DNA of 64,000 nt from Methylophaga sp. (lineage in GTDB: Bacteria > Pseudomonadota > Gammaproteobacteria > Nitrosococcales > Methylophagaceae), in contig NZ_VENF01000007.1 of the NCBI RefSeq assembly GCF_009711715.1, positions 62,001 through 126,000 on the forward strand, read 5' to 3'. Shown here one piece after another: positions 54,240 to 64,000 of the stretch. The position numbers and the translations under genes were made by a program. Below the pieces are notes generated by a model. That model saw only the letters and a program-made list of their open reading frames with translations. It did no database searches and had not been told where the DNA came from. Positions within the stretch are counted from its first letter, which is position 1; each line of letters opens with the position of its first letter.

Positions 54240-54267
54240 CTTGAAAACAAAATTTTATTCCCCAAAT
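54240..54267 (+). promoter_or_regulatory. Sigma-32 heat-shock promoter of groES-groEL
   Basis: CTTGAAA (54240-54246), 13 bases and CCCCAAAT (54260-54267) fit the RpoH consensus CTTGAAA-N11-16-CCCCATNT with one mismatch. It lies about 70 bases before groES. No CIRCE element is present. Confidence 0.85.
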
Positions 54268-54335
54268 GCTTGCTTGTTCAGTGGTTTAGCCCTGAACTTG
54301 TAGATGGAGTTAAGTGTGATTTTAGGAGGACTTTG

Positions 54336-56269
<1,934 letters not shown>

Positions 56270-56287
56270 CTATCGCCATCAATCAAG

Positions 56288-56315
56288 AAGGGGAGCACAA
56301 GCTCCCCTTTTCTTT
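56288..56315 (+). terminator. Terminator after groEL
   Basis: AAGGGGAGC/GCTCCCCTT is a 9-bp perfect stem with an ACAA loop, followed by T-rich sequence, 18 bases past the stop. Confidence 0.9.
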
Positions 56316-56370
56316 ATCGGCGGCTGCCGAGTCAAATTCCCCCAGCGGCATCGTCGATCGACTGAAGCCC

Positions 56371-56379
56371 TGTTATAAT
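56371..56379 (+). promoter_or_regulatory. Extended -10 promoter of tRNA-Arg
   Basis: TGTTATAAT contains a perfect -10 hexamer with an upstream TGn, placed 11 bases before the tRNA 5' end, as expected for a stable RNA promoter. Confidence 0.6.
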
Positions 56380-56390
56380 GCCCAGCCATT

Positions 56391-56467
56391 GTCCCCGTAG
56401 CTCAGCAGGATAGAGCGTCCCCCTCCTAAGGGGAAGGTCGCAGGTTCGACTCCTGCCGGGGACGCCA
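56391..56467 (+). tRNA. tRNA-Arg (CCT)
   Basis: The gene begins GTCCCCGTAGCTCAGCAGGA. Acceptor stem GTCCCCG pairs with CGGGGAC, anticodon loop CTCCTAA gives CCT, and T-arm CAGGTTCGACTCCTG is perfect. The CCA end is encoded. It meets the dsrE-like gene tail to tail, two bases apart. Confidence 0.97.
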
Positions 56468-56469
56468 CG

Positions 56470-56934
56470 CTAAATATAGAGTGTGATATCGGCTTCTGAA
56501 GCAAATTCCAGAAAAGTGGCTGCACCACCGCTGCTGATACCATCCACAAAGTTTTCGTGTTTGAAATCGAATAAATCGACTGTCATTTGACAGGCGATAA
56601 GCTCAACACCGGATTCGATGCAGATCTCTCTTAACTCTTCAACGCTGGCGACACCTTTCTTCTTCAGCTTGCGTTTCATCATCCAGGTGGCAAACCATTC
56701 CAGACCGGGCAGAACCTGAATAATACTGGGCACAGTGACCGGCATCGGCATGGCGGGGTTGCCCAGCGGCGACACTTTGAGGTTCAACTCTTTGTTAAGC
56801 AGTTGCAGGCCATAGAAAGTGAAGAAAATCTTGGCTTCAAAACCCAGAGCCGCTGCAGTCGAGGCGAGCAGAAAAGGCGGATAAGCGCCGTCCAGTGTGC
56901 CTTTGCTGGCAATGATGGCCATTTTTTTAGCCAT
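56470..56934 (-). CDS. DsrE-family sulfur-transfer protein
   Basis: This 154-residue cytoplasmic protein of the DsrE/DsrF-like superfamily contains KMAIIASKGTLDGAYPPFLLA, the conserved ELIACQMTVDLF with its reactive cysteine, and EFASEADITLYI at the end. In sulfur oxidisers such proteins pass persulfide sulfur between TusA and other carriers. The ATG at 56932-56934 has GGGGG upstream; earlier ATG-less extension is rejected. The start overlaps the end of tusA by eight bases. Confidence 0.85.
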   Translation of the reverse strand: MAKKMAIIASKGTLDGAYPPFLLASTAAALGFEAKIFFTFYGLQLLNKELNLKVSPLGNPAMPMPVTVPSIIQVLPGLEWFATWMMKRKLKKKGVASVEELREICIESGVELIACQMTVDLFDFKHENFVDGISSGGAATFLEFASEADITLYI

Positions 56935-57169
56935 TGGCGTCCCCCTTTTCGATGATGAAGTGCAATTTGCCATCGGCTTCGGAACTGTCGACCAACGGGT
57001 TACCGGTCATTTTGCAGAATGCCGGAATGTCCTTATTGGCGCCCCGGTCAGTGGCAATGAGGTGCAGTTTCTGCCCTGCAGCCATATCGGCCAGCGCCTT
57101 GCGCGCTTTTAATACGGGGAGTGGGCAATTGAGACCTGATGAGTCAATTTCTACATCAAATTCTGACAT
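56927..57169 (-). CDS. tusA: TusA-family sulfurtransferase
   Basis: This 80-residue protein has SSGLNCPLPVLKARKAL, the TusA signature with the sulfur-carrying cysteine in CPxP. TusA proteins carry persulfide for tRNA thiolation, molybdopterin synthesis or sulfur oxidation. Pairing with a dsrE gene points to sulfur trafficking, as in rhd-tusA-dsrE clusters. The start at 57167-57169 (MSEFDVEID) matches the family. It is divergent from bepA. Confidence 0.88.
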   Translation of the reverse strand: MSEFDVEIDSSGLNCPLPVLKARKALADMAAGQKLHLIATDRGANKDIPAFCKMTGNPLVDSSEADGKLHFIIEKGDANG

Positions 57170-57263
57170 ACTTGCGATCCAGGAATAATTCAAATGATTG
57201 ATAAATGATAAACGGAATTGTATTCATTGTCTTGCCGGAACCCCTATCACAGGGGATGAGTCT

Positions 57264-58718
57264 ATGCACTGTATGAAACGATTAATCACCCTGATTTTAC
57301 TGGTCTGCCTGGCGTTACCGCTGGCACAGAGTCATGCGCTTGATATTGCACTGCCAGAAATGGGAGACAGTGCCGGTGCACTGATTTCTCCGCGTGAGGA
57401 ATATGAAATCGGTCAGGCATTTTTCTGGCGTCTGCAACAATCAACCGAGTTGATTGAAGACCCGGAAGTTAACAGTTACATCCAGTCTCTAGGCTATCGT
57501 CTTGCTGCCAATAGCGATGAGCCGGGGCTCGACTATACCTTCTTTATGCTGCCCGATCCGGCCATCAACGCTTTCGCTGCGCCCGGCGGTTTTATCGGTG
57601 TGAACAGTGGTCTGTTGCTGACAGCTGAAACCGAGTCAGAACTGGCTTCAGTGATGGCGCATGAGATTGCGCATATTACCCAGCGCCACATCCTGCGTAG
57701 TTTCGAACGACATAAACGCATGACGATTCCACGTACCGCCGCGATGATTGCCGCAGCGCTCCTCGGTGCGGCCGATCCGAGGGCAGGTTCAGCAGCGATG
57801 ATGGCGGTGCAGGCGGGTGATATTCAGAGTCAGCTCGATTACAGCCGTGCCCATGAGGCCGAAGCTGATAATCTCGGTATGGAGACGCTGGTTGAATCCG
57901 GTTTTGATCCTGATGCCATGCCCAGCTTTTTTGAAAAATTACAGCAGGCCAGCCGTTATTATGGTGGTGATAATATTCCGGAGTTCCTGCGAACACACCC
58001 GGTGACCACATCCCGTATTGCTGATGCCCGTGGCCGTGCCACAAATTACAAAGTGCAGCCGCAGCTTTCAGACCGCAAGCAGTTTTATCTTATTAAGGAA
58101 AAGCTGCGGGTGATGATGACAGAAGACCCCAATGATCTGTTGCAGCATTACAAGTCAGCGATGTCGCGTGATGATGACACCAACAAGGAAGCCGTTCGCT
58201 ATGGATACGCGCTGGCTTTGCTTAAAAGTGGCCAGCACACCCTGGCGAGAGAGGCGCTGCAGCCGTTGCTGGATAAAGACAGGGACAGACTGGCCTATCA
58301 GCTGGCCCTGGCAGACATCGAAATGTCCGTAGGTCGGGTTGAGGCTGCCCTGGAAATATATGAAGATAACCAGCGCCTGTATCCTGATGATCAGGCGCTG
58401 ACGATGGAACAGGTTAAGGCCTTATTACGGACGGGGCGTGCCTTTGAAGCCGATAAACTGCTGCAAACGCAGATTGAGCTTGGCGAAACTTCGCGTAACG
58501 TATACAAGCTGCTGGCTCAGGCCAAAGGGCAGATGGGGCAGAAAAGTCAGTCTCATAGCTGGCTGGCAGAGTATTACTATCAATCGGGCCTGCTCAAGGC
58601 GGCAGCCGATCAATTGCAGTTGGCGGCAGAAGCCGCCGGCAATGACGAATATCAACGCGCCAAAATCGCTTCCAGACTGCGCGAGGTAGAAGAAGCACTG
58701 GCGCAAATGGAACAGTAA
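57264..58718 (+). CDS. bepA: BepA-type periplasmic M48 metalloprotease with TPR
   Basis: BepA assists outer-membrane protein assembly and LptD maturation, and degrades stalled barrels. The 484-residue precursor has a signal peptide (ending SHALD). The M48 zinc site HEIAH lies in ASVMAHEIAHITQRH, with EAEADNLGM supplying the third ligand. The C-terminal half (about residues 280-484) is a TPR array (YALALLKSGQHTLARE, AEYYYQSGLLKAAADQL). AGGGGA lies about nine bases before the ATG. It leads directly (four bases) into soxY. Confidence 0.9.
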   Translation: MHCMKRLITLILLVCLALPLAQSHALDIALPEMGDSAGALISPREEYEIGQAFFWRLQQSTELIEDPEVNSYIQSLGYRLAANSDEPGLDYTFFMLPDPAINAFAAPGGFIGVNSGLLLTAETESELASVMAHEIAHITQRHILRSFERHKRMTIPRTAAMIAAALLGAADPRAGSAAMMAVQAGDIQSQLDYSRAHEAEADNLGMETLVESGFDPDAMPSFFEKLQQASRYYGGDNIPEFLRTHPVTTSRIADARGRATNYKVQPQLSDRKQFYLIKEKLRVMMTEDPNDLLQHYKSAMSRDDDTNKEAVRYGYALALLKSGQHTLAREALQPLLDKDRDRLAYQLALADIEMSVGRVEAALEIYEDNQRLYPDDQALTMEQVKALLRTGRAFEADKLLQTQIELGETSRNVYKLLAQAKGQMGQKSQSHSWLAEYYYQSGLLKAAADQLQLAAEAAGNDEYQRAKIASRLREVEEALAQMEQ

Positions 58719-58722
58719 AAGC

Positions 58723-59211
58723 ATGACAAATCAGGCCGATCCCAGACGGCGCTCCTTGATCAAAGGCGCTATTTCCGCTTCCACTCTGGCGCTTGTCGCC
58801 AGTAGTGGTTTGCTACTCCCTCGTCGCTTGCTGGCTCACTGGCCCAGTGATGCGTTCACCGCAGAAACAGTCGAGGATGCCTTACTGGCGCTGCTTGGTG
58901 AAGCGGAGGTGGCAGATGGTAAGCAAATCAGTTTCAAAATCGGTGCGCCACCGAGTTATGCCGTTAACGGTGCTTCGGTACCGGTTGAGGTTCGCAGTGA
59001 TCTGCCCAATGTCGAGCGTATTGCGATCCTGGTTGATAAAAACCCCAATCCGTTGGCGATGAGCGTCGATCTGACACCGGATGTGGCATTACCCTTTAAA
59101 AGCATGATCAAAGTGGCGGAAGATTCCGAAGTCATTGCCGTGGTACGTGCGGATGGTAAGCTCTACATAACTTCACGCGACATTGCGGTAGATATCGGAG
59201 GGTGTGCCTGA
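58723..59211 (+). CDS. soxY: Sulfur-carrier protein SoxY
   Basis: SoxY carries thiosulfate-derived sulfur on a C-terminal cysteine in the periplasm. The 162-residue precursor has a Tat signal (RRRSLIKGAI, then hydrophobic). The C-terminus is DIAVDIGGCA: the cysteine is present but followed by one Ala rather than the usual GG. It overlaps soxZ by one base. No soxA, X, B, C or D gene lies in the window. Confidence 0.88.
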   Translation: MTNQADPRRRSLIKGAISASTLALVASSGLLLPRRLLAHWPSDAFTAETVEDALLALLGEAEVADGKQISFKIGAPPSYAVNGASVPVEVRSDLPNVERIAILVDKNPNPLAMSVDLTPDVALPFKSMIKVAEDSEVIAVVRADGKLYITSRDIAVDIGGCA

Positions 59212-59528
59212 TGGCGATCAAGGCCAGAGACAGAATACGTGCCAAGCTCAAAGATGAGCAGACCACAGTCCGGGTATTGCTTGCGCATCCGATGCATACC
59301 GGTCGCGGTGAAAACGAGCAGGGTGAGTTGATCCCTGCCGAGTTCATTCAGGACATTCGTTGCTGGCGTAACGGCAAGGAAGTACTGACCATCAAATGTG
59401 GGACTGCGACGGCACGTAATCCCTACTTTTCATTTCAACTGACAGGTGGTGCTTCCGGCGATAAAATCATGGTCCGCTGGGTGGATAATCTCGGTGCTAA
59501 GGGGATTGCCGAGACCACGCTGTCATGA
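59211..59528 (+). CDS. soxZ: SoxY partner protein SoxZ
   Basis: This 105-residue protein of immunoglobulin-like fold has VRVLLAHPMHTGRG, IPAEFIQDIRCWRNGKEVL and GDKIMVRWVDNLG, the SoxZ pattern. It has no signal peptide, as expected for export with SoxY through Tat. Its stop overlaps the kinase start by four bases (ATGA), linking soxYZ to the two-component genes. Confidence 0.9.
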   Translation: MAIKARDRIRAKLKDEQTTVRVLLAHPMHTGRGENEQGELIPAEFIQDIRCWRNGKEVLTIKCGTATARNPYFSFQLTGGASGDKIMVRWVDNLGAKGIAETTLS

Positions 59529-61237
59529 GTCTGAAACTCAAGGTTAATCTGTTTTTTACTATCCTGCTGCTGGCTTCGTTGATGGCCGGCACCGGCGTGT
59601 TGATATCCAATGCCCGTCACTCGGTGGAAAAGGAAGTCCAGGACACGATGGATGCTGCCGCTAGGCTGATCACACTGACGCTCGCTGATCGGCCGCTCAA
59701 CAGGGAATTGGGTATCAATGAACAGATGCATGAGATGATCAAGGCGCTCAGCGAGATCCGCAGTCTGCATATTCTGCTGTTTGACGCTCAGGGCCTGCTC
59801 TATGAAGGCGAGCCCGAACCGACACTCGAAGTCGAACCGCCTGAATGGTTCGTTAAAATGCTTTTCCCTGAAATCACACCTTTAAGCAAACGTTTCGGCA
59901 ATGGCCATATGGTGATCTATGCCGCACCGATGCAGGAAATCAGCGACCGCTGGCAGGATATCCGCAGCATTATCGGCCTGGGGATGGTCGTCTTTGTGTT
60001 TGTCAGTATCTTTTTATACTGGGGCGTAGATTGGTTCCTGCGACCACTGCAACGGTTATTGCAGGCTCTGGCCGCTTTTGAGCGGGGAGATCTTCACTCC
60101 AGGCTGCCCAGTTTCACATTGCCGGAGATGAACCAGATCAGCCAGACCTTCAACCGCATGGGGCAGGCGCTGGAACTGAGTTCTGCCGAAAACCAGCGGC
60201 TGGCGATGCTGGTCCGGCAGTCCGGCGATGCCATTCTGGCCCTGGATCATGCGGGCAATATCACTTTCTGCAATTCCACCGCTGAACGTCTGTTTTCAGG
60301 ACAAACCCCGGTACTGAAAGGCGAAGCGCTGGCGAATCTGGGCTTTGAACAACAGCGCGAGGCCATTGCCCGTGTGCTGGAAAACTGCGAAAGCATTGAG
60401 AATATGGAGACCACGCTGACGCGGCCCGATGGCGAGCGGTTAACCTTATTGATGTCTAGCGTGCCTCTCTATGACAATAACCAGCAAATCATCGGCCTGG
60501 TCTGCACGTTGCGTGACATCACTGAGTTAAAACAGGCAGAGATGGCCCGTAATCAACTACGTGAAACGCGCTTGCTGACCAAGCACATGGATGAGGTGCA
60601 GGAAGCGGAACGCCGCCATCTGGCACGTGAGCTGCACGATGAACTGGGCCAGTGCCTGACCGCGATCAAAACCGATGCTGTTCTGATTCGCAACCGCACC
60701 GAAGGTACTGAACCGCGGATTCACGGTAGCGCCCAGGCCATTATCGATACTGCCAGCCACATTTATGATGTGGTGCATAATATGATTACACGCCTGCGGC
60801 CGAGTCCGCTGGATGATCTGGGGCTGGTACCGACACTGGAACAGAGTATTGCCAGCTGGCGCGAACGTGAAGCGGAGATCAACTTTGTGTTGCAGATCAG
60901 CGGTAAACTCGACAATCTGAACGAAGCCATGAACATGACGGTCTTCAGAGTGGTACAGGAAGCGATTACCAATGCGGTTCGCCATGCTCAGGCCAGTCAG
61001 ATCAAGGTCCGGATTCATGCTGAACAGGGCGGTGATGCGGATCATCTGACTATCGAAATTAGCGACAATGGTAAGGGAATGGTGGTCAAGGATTTTCATT
61101 CTGATGTCGACTTCGGCCTGCTGGGTATGCGCGAACGGGTGCAGAGTATGGGTGGAGAGTTCAAGCTGTTGAGCGAGCCCGGTGACGGGGTGACGATAAA
61201 AATTCAAATTCCTCTGGGAGCGGACAGACTGATATGA
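59525..61237 (+). CDS. NarX-type sensor histidine kinase with PAS (copy 1)
   Basis: The 570-residue kinase has membrane segments at about residues 10-29 and 155-178, a periplasmic sensor of about 125 residues (containing VEPPEWFVKML), and a HAMP domain. A PAS domain follows (about 225-340, DAILALDHAGNITFCN). The HisKA_3 domain has His371 in ARELHDELGQCLTAIKTD, then an HATPase (DNGKGM, GLLGMRERV). It forms an overlapping operon with soxYZ and the regulator. The signal is unknown; the position suggests sulfur compounds or the methylotrophic state. Confidence 0.9.
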   Translation: MSLKLKVNLFFTILLLASLMAGTGVLISNARHSVEKEVQDTMDAAARLITLTLADRPLNRELGINEQMHEMIKALSEIRSLHILLFDAQGLLYEGEPEPTLEVEPPEWFVKMLFPEITPLSKRFGNGHMVIYAAPMQEISDRWQDIRSIIGLGMVVFVFVSIFLYWGVDWFLRPLQRLLQALAAFERGDLHSRLPSFTLPEMNQISQTFNRMGQALELSSAENQRLAMLVRQSGDAILALDHAGNITFCNSTAERLFSGQTPVLKGEALANLGFEQQREAIARVLENCESIENMETTLTRPDGERLTLLMSSVPLYDNNQQIIGLVCTLRDITELKQAEMARNQLRETRLLTKHMDEVQEAERRHLARELHDELGQCLTAIKTDAVLIRNRTEGTEPRIHGSAQAIIDTASHIYDVVHNMITRLRPSPLDDLGLVPTLEQSIASWREREAEINFVLQISGKLDNLNEAMNMTVFRVVQEAITNAVRHAQASQIKVRIHAEQGGDADHLTIEISDNGKGMVVKDFHSDVDFGLLGMRERVQSMGGEFKLLSEPGDGVTIKIQIPLGADRLI

Positions 61238-61878
61238 GCCTTAACAAAACAAAAGTATTGCTGGTGGATGACCACGAGCTGGTACGGGCGGGCTTTCGCC
61301 GTTTACTGGAAGATGGTGACAAGTTTACGGTTATTGCCGAGTCAGGCAGTGGTGAACAGGCAGTCCAGGATTTCAACAAGCATCATCCGGATGTGGTGGT
61401 AATGGATATTTCCATGCCCGGTATCGGTGGTGTTGGCGCGATTGAACGCATTATTGCGCGTGAGCCCAATGCCAGAATTCTGGTACTCAGTGTCCATGAA
61501 GACAGTGTTTTCACCACCCGTGCCATGCAGGCCGGCGCCCTGGGTTTTATTCCCAAGCGCAGCGCGCCCGAGGAAATGCTCAAGGCCGTGGAAATGGTGG
61601 CACAGGGTAAGACCTGCATTGCTCCTGAAATCGCCCAGCAGCTGGCAATGCAGAAACTCACCGGCTCAGAAAACCCGCTGGATGTCCTGAGCCAGCGTGA
61701 GTTTGAAGTCTTCCGCCTGCTGGCTGAGGGCAAAACCGTGAATGAAATTGCCGATATTCTCAGTCTCAGTCCTAAAACCGTGGGTACCCACCACACTAAC
61801 ATCAAGCAGAAACTGAATGTTTCCAACTCGGCCGAACTGGCGCGGCTGGCTATCCGCAGTGGTCTGGTTGATGCCTGA
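61234..61878 (+). CDS. NarL/FixJ-family response regulator (copy 1)
   Basis: The 214-residue protein has a receiver with Asp58 in VVVMDISMPG and DDHELVRAGFRRLL at the N-terminus. A LuxR-type helix-turn-helix follows (about residues 148-205, LSQREFEVFRLLAEGKTVNEIADILSLS). It overlaps the kinase gene by four bases. It ends 128 bases before pqqA copy 2, which it may control. Confidence 0.93.
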   Translation: MSLNKTKVLLVDDHELVRAGFRRLLEDGDKFTVIAESGSGEQAVQDFNKHHPDVVVMDISMPGIGGVGAIERIIAREPNARILVLSVHEDSVFTTRAMQAGALGFIPKRSAPEEMLKAVEMVAQGKTCIAPEIAQQLAMQKLTGSENPLDVLSQREFEVFRLLAEGKTVNEIADILSLSPKTVGTHHTNIKQKLNVSNSAELARLAIRSGLVDA

Positions 61879-61885
61879 CATTCAT

Positions 61886-61900
61886 TCAGGAAAATCCTGA
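61886..61900. promoter_or_regulatory. Palindrome upstream of pqqA copy 2
   Basis: TCAGGA-AAA-TCCTGA is a perfect 6-bp inverted repeat directly after the regulator stop and about 106 bases before pqqA. A NarL-type site is possible, but no match to a known box is claimed. Confidence 0.4.
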
Positions 61901-62006
61901 GTCAGGTCGAGCAAATTCCTCTCTTGTTTGTTGCTGAAAGTGCTTATGATTGCTCTCAAGTCAGAAATAAAAGACTTTGTTAACCAACAAAAGTGAGGTG
62001 ATTATC

Positions 62007-62078
62007 ATGTGGACTAAACCAGAATATTCAGACATGCGTTTCGGTTTCGAAGTCACTATGTACATTTGCAACCGCTAA
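62007..62078 (+). CDS. pqqA: PQQ precursor peptide PqqA, copy 2
   Basis: This 23-residue peptide begins [16 protein letters not shown] and ends TMYICNR, close to classical PqqA. Glu15 and Tyr19, the residues fused into PQQ, are in place. GAGGTG lies six bases before the ATG, a much better ribosome site than copy 1 has. It stands alone between two sensor-regulator pairs, with its own terminator. No pqqB-E follow. Confidence 0.95.
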   Translation: MWTKPEYSDMRFGFEVTMYICNR

Positions 62079-62107
62079 TGACATAGAAAAACCAAACTCA
62101 AAAAAAG

Positions 62108-62129
62108 CCCGGCTCCGCCGGGTTTTTTT
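62108..62129 (+). terminator. Terminator of pqqA copy 2
   Basis: CCCGGC-TCC-GCCGGG is a 6-bp G+C stem followed by T7, 30 bases after the pqqA stop. It gives a transcript of roughly 150-200 bases. Confidence 0.93.
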
Positions 62130-62228
62130 ATGCCTGCTGTTTCAAATAATTCTTCAAAAAGGAATTTCTCCTATCTCCTTCATCGCGGCTGAGCCATAAA
62201 ATGCAATTTTTAATGATGCTCTCCGATC

Positions 62229-63572
62229 ATGAATCTCAGGTTCAGACTCAATCTTATTGTCACAGTGATACTACTGATTGTATTACTGTTCGGTGCCGTG
62301 ATCACTGTGCACAACGCCCGGGAAAGTGTCAGGGCTGAAGTCGACTCCACCATGGAACTGGCCTTGCATACGCTCGAGGCTGAACTCAACCATTTCAAAC
62401 GTACCGGGATAGTCAGTGCTGCTGATGAAATGTCACCTTTTAATCTTGGCCGCCTTGCCGGCGTACGACACCTGCGTATTGAGTTCTATGACAGCCAGGG
62501 CTTTCTGGTAGAAACCAATCAGGTTGAGGATGCACACAATGAGGCTGATCCGCCAGCCTGGTTCGTGAATCAGATGCAGGCCGGACTGGAGAACATGACG
62601 GTCAAATCCCTGCCCGTCTCGGTCAACAATCAAACTATCGGTAAGCTTGTCATCAGTCCCGAGCCCGGTAATGAAATCAGCGAGGCCTGGGAAGAAACCA
62701 AGACTATGCTGAAGCTGATAGCCCTGTTTTTTGTCTCGGTGAACGTCGTGGTCTTTATCGCGGTCGGGCTCTCTCTTAAACCTATCGATAATATTATTGA
62801 TGCCCTGACCGATATTGAAGCGGGTCATCTCGATCGACGTTTACCTATATTCAAGCTCCCTGAAATGGCTAGTATCAGTCATAAATTCAATGGCATGGCA
62901 TCGGCATTACAAGTCAGTACCCGTAACAATCACCGTCTGACCCAGCAAATTATTCGGCTGCAGGAAGCGGAACGTAAAAGTATTGCCCATGAGTTACACG
63001 ATGAAATCGGCCAGCACCTGACCGCTATCCATGTCGATGCCTCGGTCATAAAAAGTTGTCGTGATTTGGAATGTGCTAAACACAGTGCGGCGGCAATTGA
63101 CGATGTCGCCAGGCAGATGATGGATATCGTCAGAACCATGCTTCATCGACTGCGGCCTGGCGGGCTTGATGAAATCGGTTTTCTGGCGGCCGTTCAGGAC
63201 CTGGTGAACAGCTGGCAGGAACGACATGACAAAATCAGTGTTGTTACCCGTATAGACGGTGATTTCTCCACTCTGGATGAAAACGAACAATTGACGCTCT
63301 ACCGCGTTTTGCAGGAGTGTCTGACCAATATCAGTCGTCATGCCCATGCCGACCAGGTTGAAATTTCATTGCTGGAAGATCAGAAAAACTGGTTGCTGTC
63401 GGTCAGCGATAACGGACAGGGCTTTGAGCTTGGCCGTCATCCCCAGCGTTTCGGACTGGCCGGGATGCATGAGCGCGTCGACAGTATTGGTGGAAAATTA
63501 GAGATCAGCAGTCAATATCATCAGGGTGTAACTGTCAAAGTCACACTCATCAAACAAGGAGAACAGGCATGA
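62229..63572 (+). CDS. NarX-type sensor histidine kinase without PAS (copy 2)
   Basis: This 447-residue paralogue of the upstream kinase has membrane segments at about residues 8-27 and 159-180. The periplasmic sensor includes ADPPAWFVNQM, matching EPPEWFVKM of copy 1. HAMP, HisKA_3 with His257 in AHELHDEIGQHLTAIHVD, and HATPase (DNGQGFE, FGLAGMHERV) follow. It lacks the PAS domain. It has no clear ribosome site and lies 100 bases after the pqqA terminator. It overlaps the next regulator by four bases. Confidence 0.9.
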   Translation: MNLRFRLNLIVTVILLIVLLFGAVITVHNARESVRAEVDSTMELALHTLEAELNHFKRTGIVSAADEMSPFNLGRLAGVRHLRIEFYDSQGFLVETNQVEDAHNEADPPAWFVNQMQAGLENMTVKSLPVSVNNQTIGKLVISPEPGNEISEAWEETKTMLKLIALFFVSVNVVVFIAVGLSLKPIDNIIDALTDIEAGHLDRRLPIFKLPEMASISHKFNGMASALQVSTRNNHRLTQQIIRLQEAERKSIAHELHDEIGQHLTAIHVDASVIKSCRDLECAKHSAAAIDDVARQMMDIVRTMLHRLRPGGLDEIGFLAAVQDLVNSWQERHDKISVVTRIDGDFSTLDENEQLTLYRVLQECLTNISRHAHADQVEISLLEDQKNWLLSVSDNGQGFELGRHPQRFGLAGMHERVDSIGGKLEISSQYHQGVTVKVTLIKQGEQA

Positions 63573-64000
63573 ACCAATTAATCAGAGTCATGCTGACCGA
63601 CGACCATGCTGTCGTCAGATCGGGACTCGGCAGGTTACTCGAGCAGAATGAGGGGATTCGCATAGTGGGGGAGGCGGAAAGCGGCGAGCAGGCCTATCAG
63701 ACCTTTCCCGAGATCAATCCCGATGTATTGGTCATGGATATGTCTATGCCAGGGATGGGCGGTCTTGAAGCAATGCGGCGAATTCTTAATCGTTGGCCAC
63801 AGGCCCGGGTGATCATGTTTTCAATGCATGAAAATGCCACTTTCGCTATCCAGTCAATGACCTCGGGTGCACTGGGTTATGTTGCTAAATCAGGGCATGC
63901 TGAGGATCTGGTCAAAGCAGTCAGAGAAGTGGCGCAGGGCAGAAGTTTTCTCAGCTCGGATATGGCGCAGAAAGTGGCCCTGCAGAGTCTGACAGGGGGA
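63569..64000 (+). CDS. NarL/FixJ-family response regulator (copy 2, 3' end outside window)
   Basis: The receiver has Asp57 in VLVMDMSMPG, DDHAVVRSGLGRLL at the start, and ALGYVAKSGHAEDLVKAV at the conserved lysine. The frame is open at base 64000 after 144 residues, just before the expected helix-turn-helix. It pairs with the second kinase. Confidence 0.9.
   Translation, partial: MNQLIRVMLTDDHAVVRSGLGRLLEQNEGIRIVGEAESGEQAYQTFPEINPDVLVMDMSMPGMGGLEAMRRILNRWPQARVIMFSMHENATFAIQSMTSGALGYVAKSGHAEDLVKAVREVAQGRSFLSSDMAQKVALQSLTGG

Overview
The window looks like a gammaproteobacterial chromosome of about 50-53% G+C, judged by eye. The gene set suggests a motile, sulfur-handling, PQQ-using methylotroph, perhaps Methylophaga-like. 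That placement is an inference: two PqqA precursor peptides, a cytochrome resembling the cL type of methanol dehydrogenase systems, soxYZ with tusA/dsrE, and many signalling genes. No phage, IS element, CRISPR array or integrase was seen.

Layout. 1-5.9 kb: envelope genes on the minus strand (lptC partial, kdsC, kdsD, yrbG, mlaA, a GT4 glycosyltransferase and an LpxH-like phosphoesterase). 6-9.9 kb: oligopeptidase A, a small beta-barrel protein, a secreted protein and a DksA-type zinc finger. 9.9-10.7 kb: a noncoding, palindrome-rich stretch. 10.7-19.6 kb: ubiD, marC, MAPEG, moaE/moaD/moaC, a ModE-type regulator with a substrate-binding domain, an OprP-like porin with a TupA oxyanion-binding protein, a cytochrome c and a DUF2333 protein. 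19.7-24.5 kb: a GldA/F/G-type ABC operon. 24.6-27.2 kb: cheV and flgA-flgM-flgN, with clear sigma-28 and sigma-54 promoter matches. 27.2-32.7 kb: hemH, yfcH, a DUF523/DUF1722 protein and a GGDEF-EAL protein.

32.7-38.5 kb: a Tat-type histone-deacetylase-like protein, then a complete DSF quorum-sensing module. rpfF converges on an rpfG-rpfC operon, the arrangement known from Xanthomonas. 38.7-45.6 kb: alkB, an FAD oxidoreductase, a glycine-zipper lipoprotein, a 753-aa glycosidase-like/LPS-kinase fusion and DUF485-actP. 45.6-51 kb: tRNA-Gly, a heptamer tandem repeat, a diguanylate cyclase with an apparent frameshift, a DASS transporter and ilvD.

51.5-64 kb is the most distinctive part. A soluble PAS-chemoreceptor is followed by a stand-alone pqqA with its own terminator. 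Next come a decayed tRNA-Arg 5' copy, an unknown gene, a sigma-32-driven groES-groEL pair and the intact tRNA-Arg(CCT). The tusA-dsrE pair is divergent from bepA-soxY-soxZ-histidine kinase-response regulator. A second stand-alone pqqA then precedes a second, paralogous kinase/regulator pair that runs off the end. No pqqBCDE, soxAXBCD or methanol dehydrogenase gene lies in the window, so both PqqA peptides would have to be matured by enzymes encoded elsewhere.
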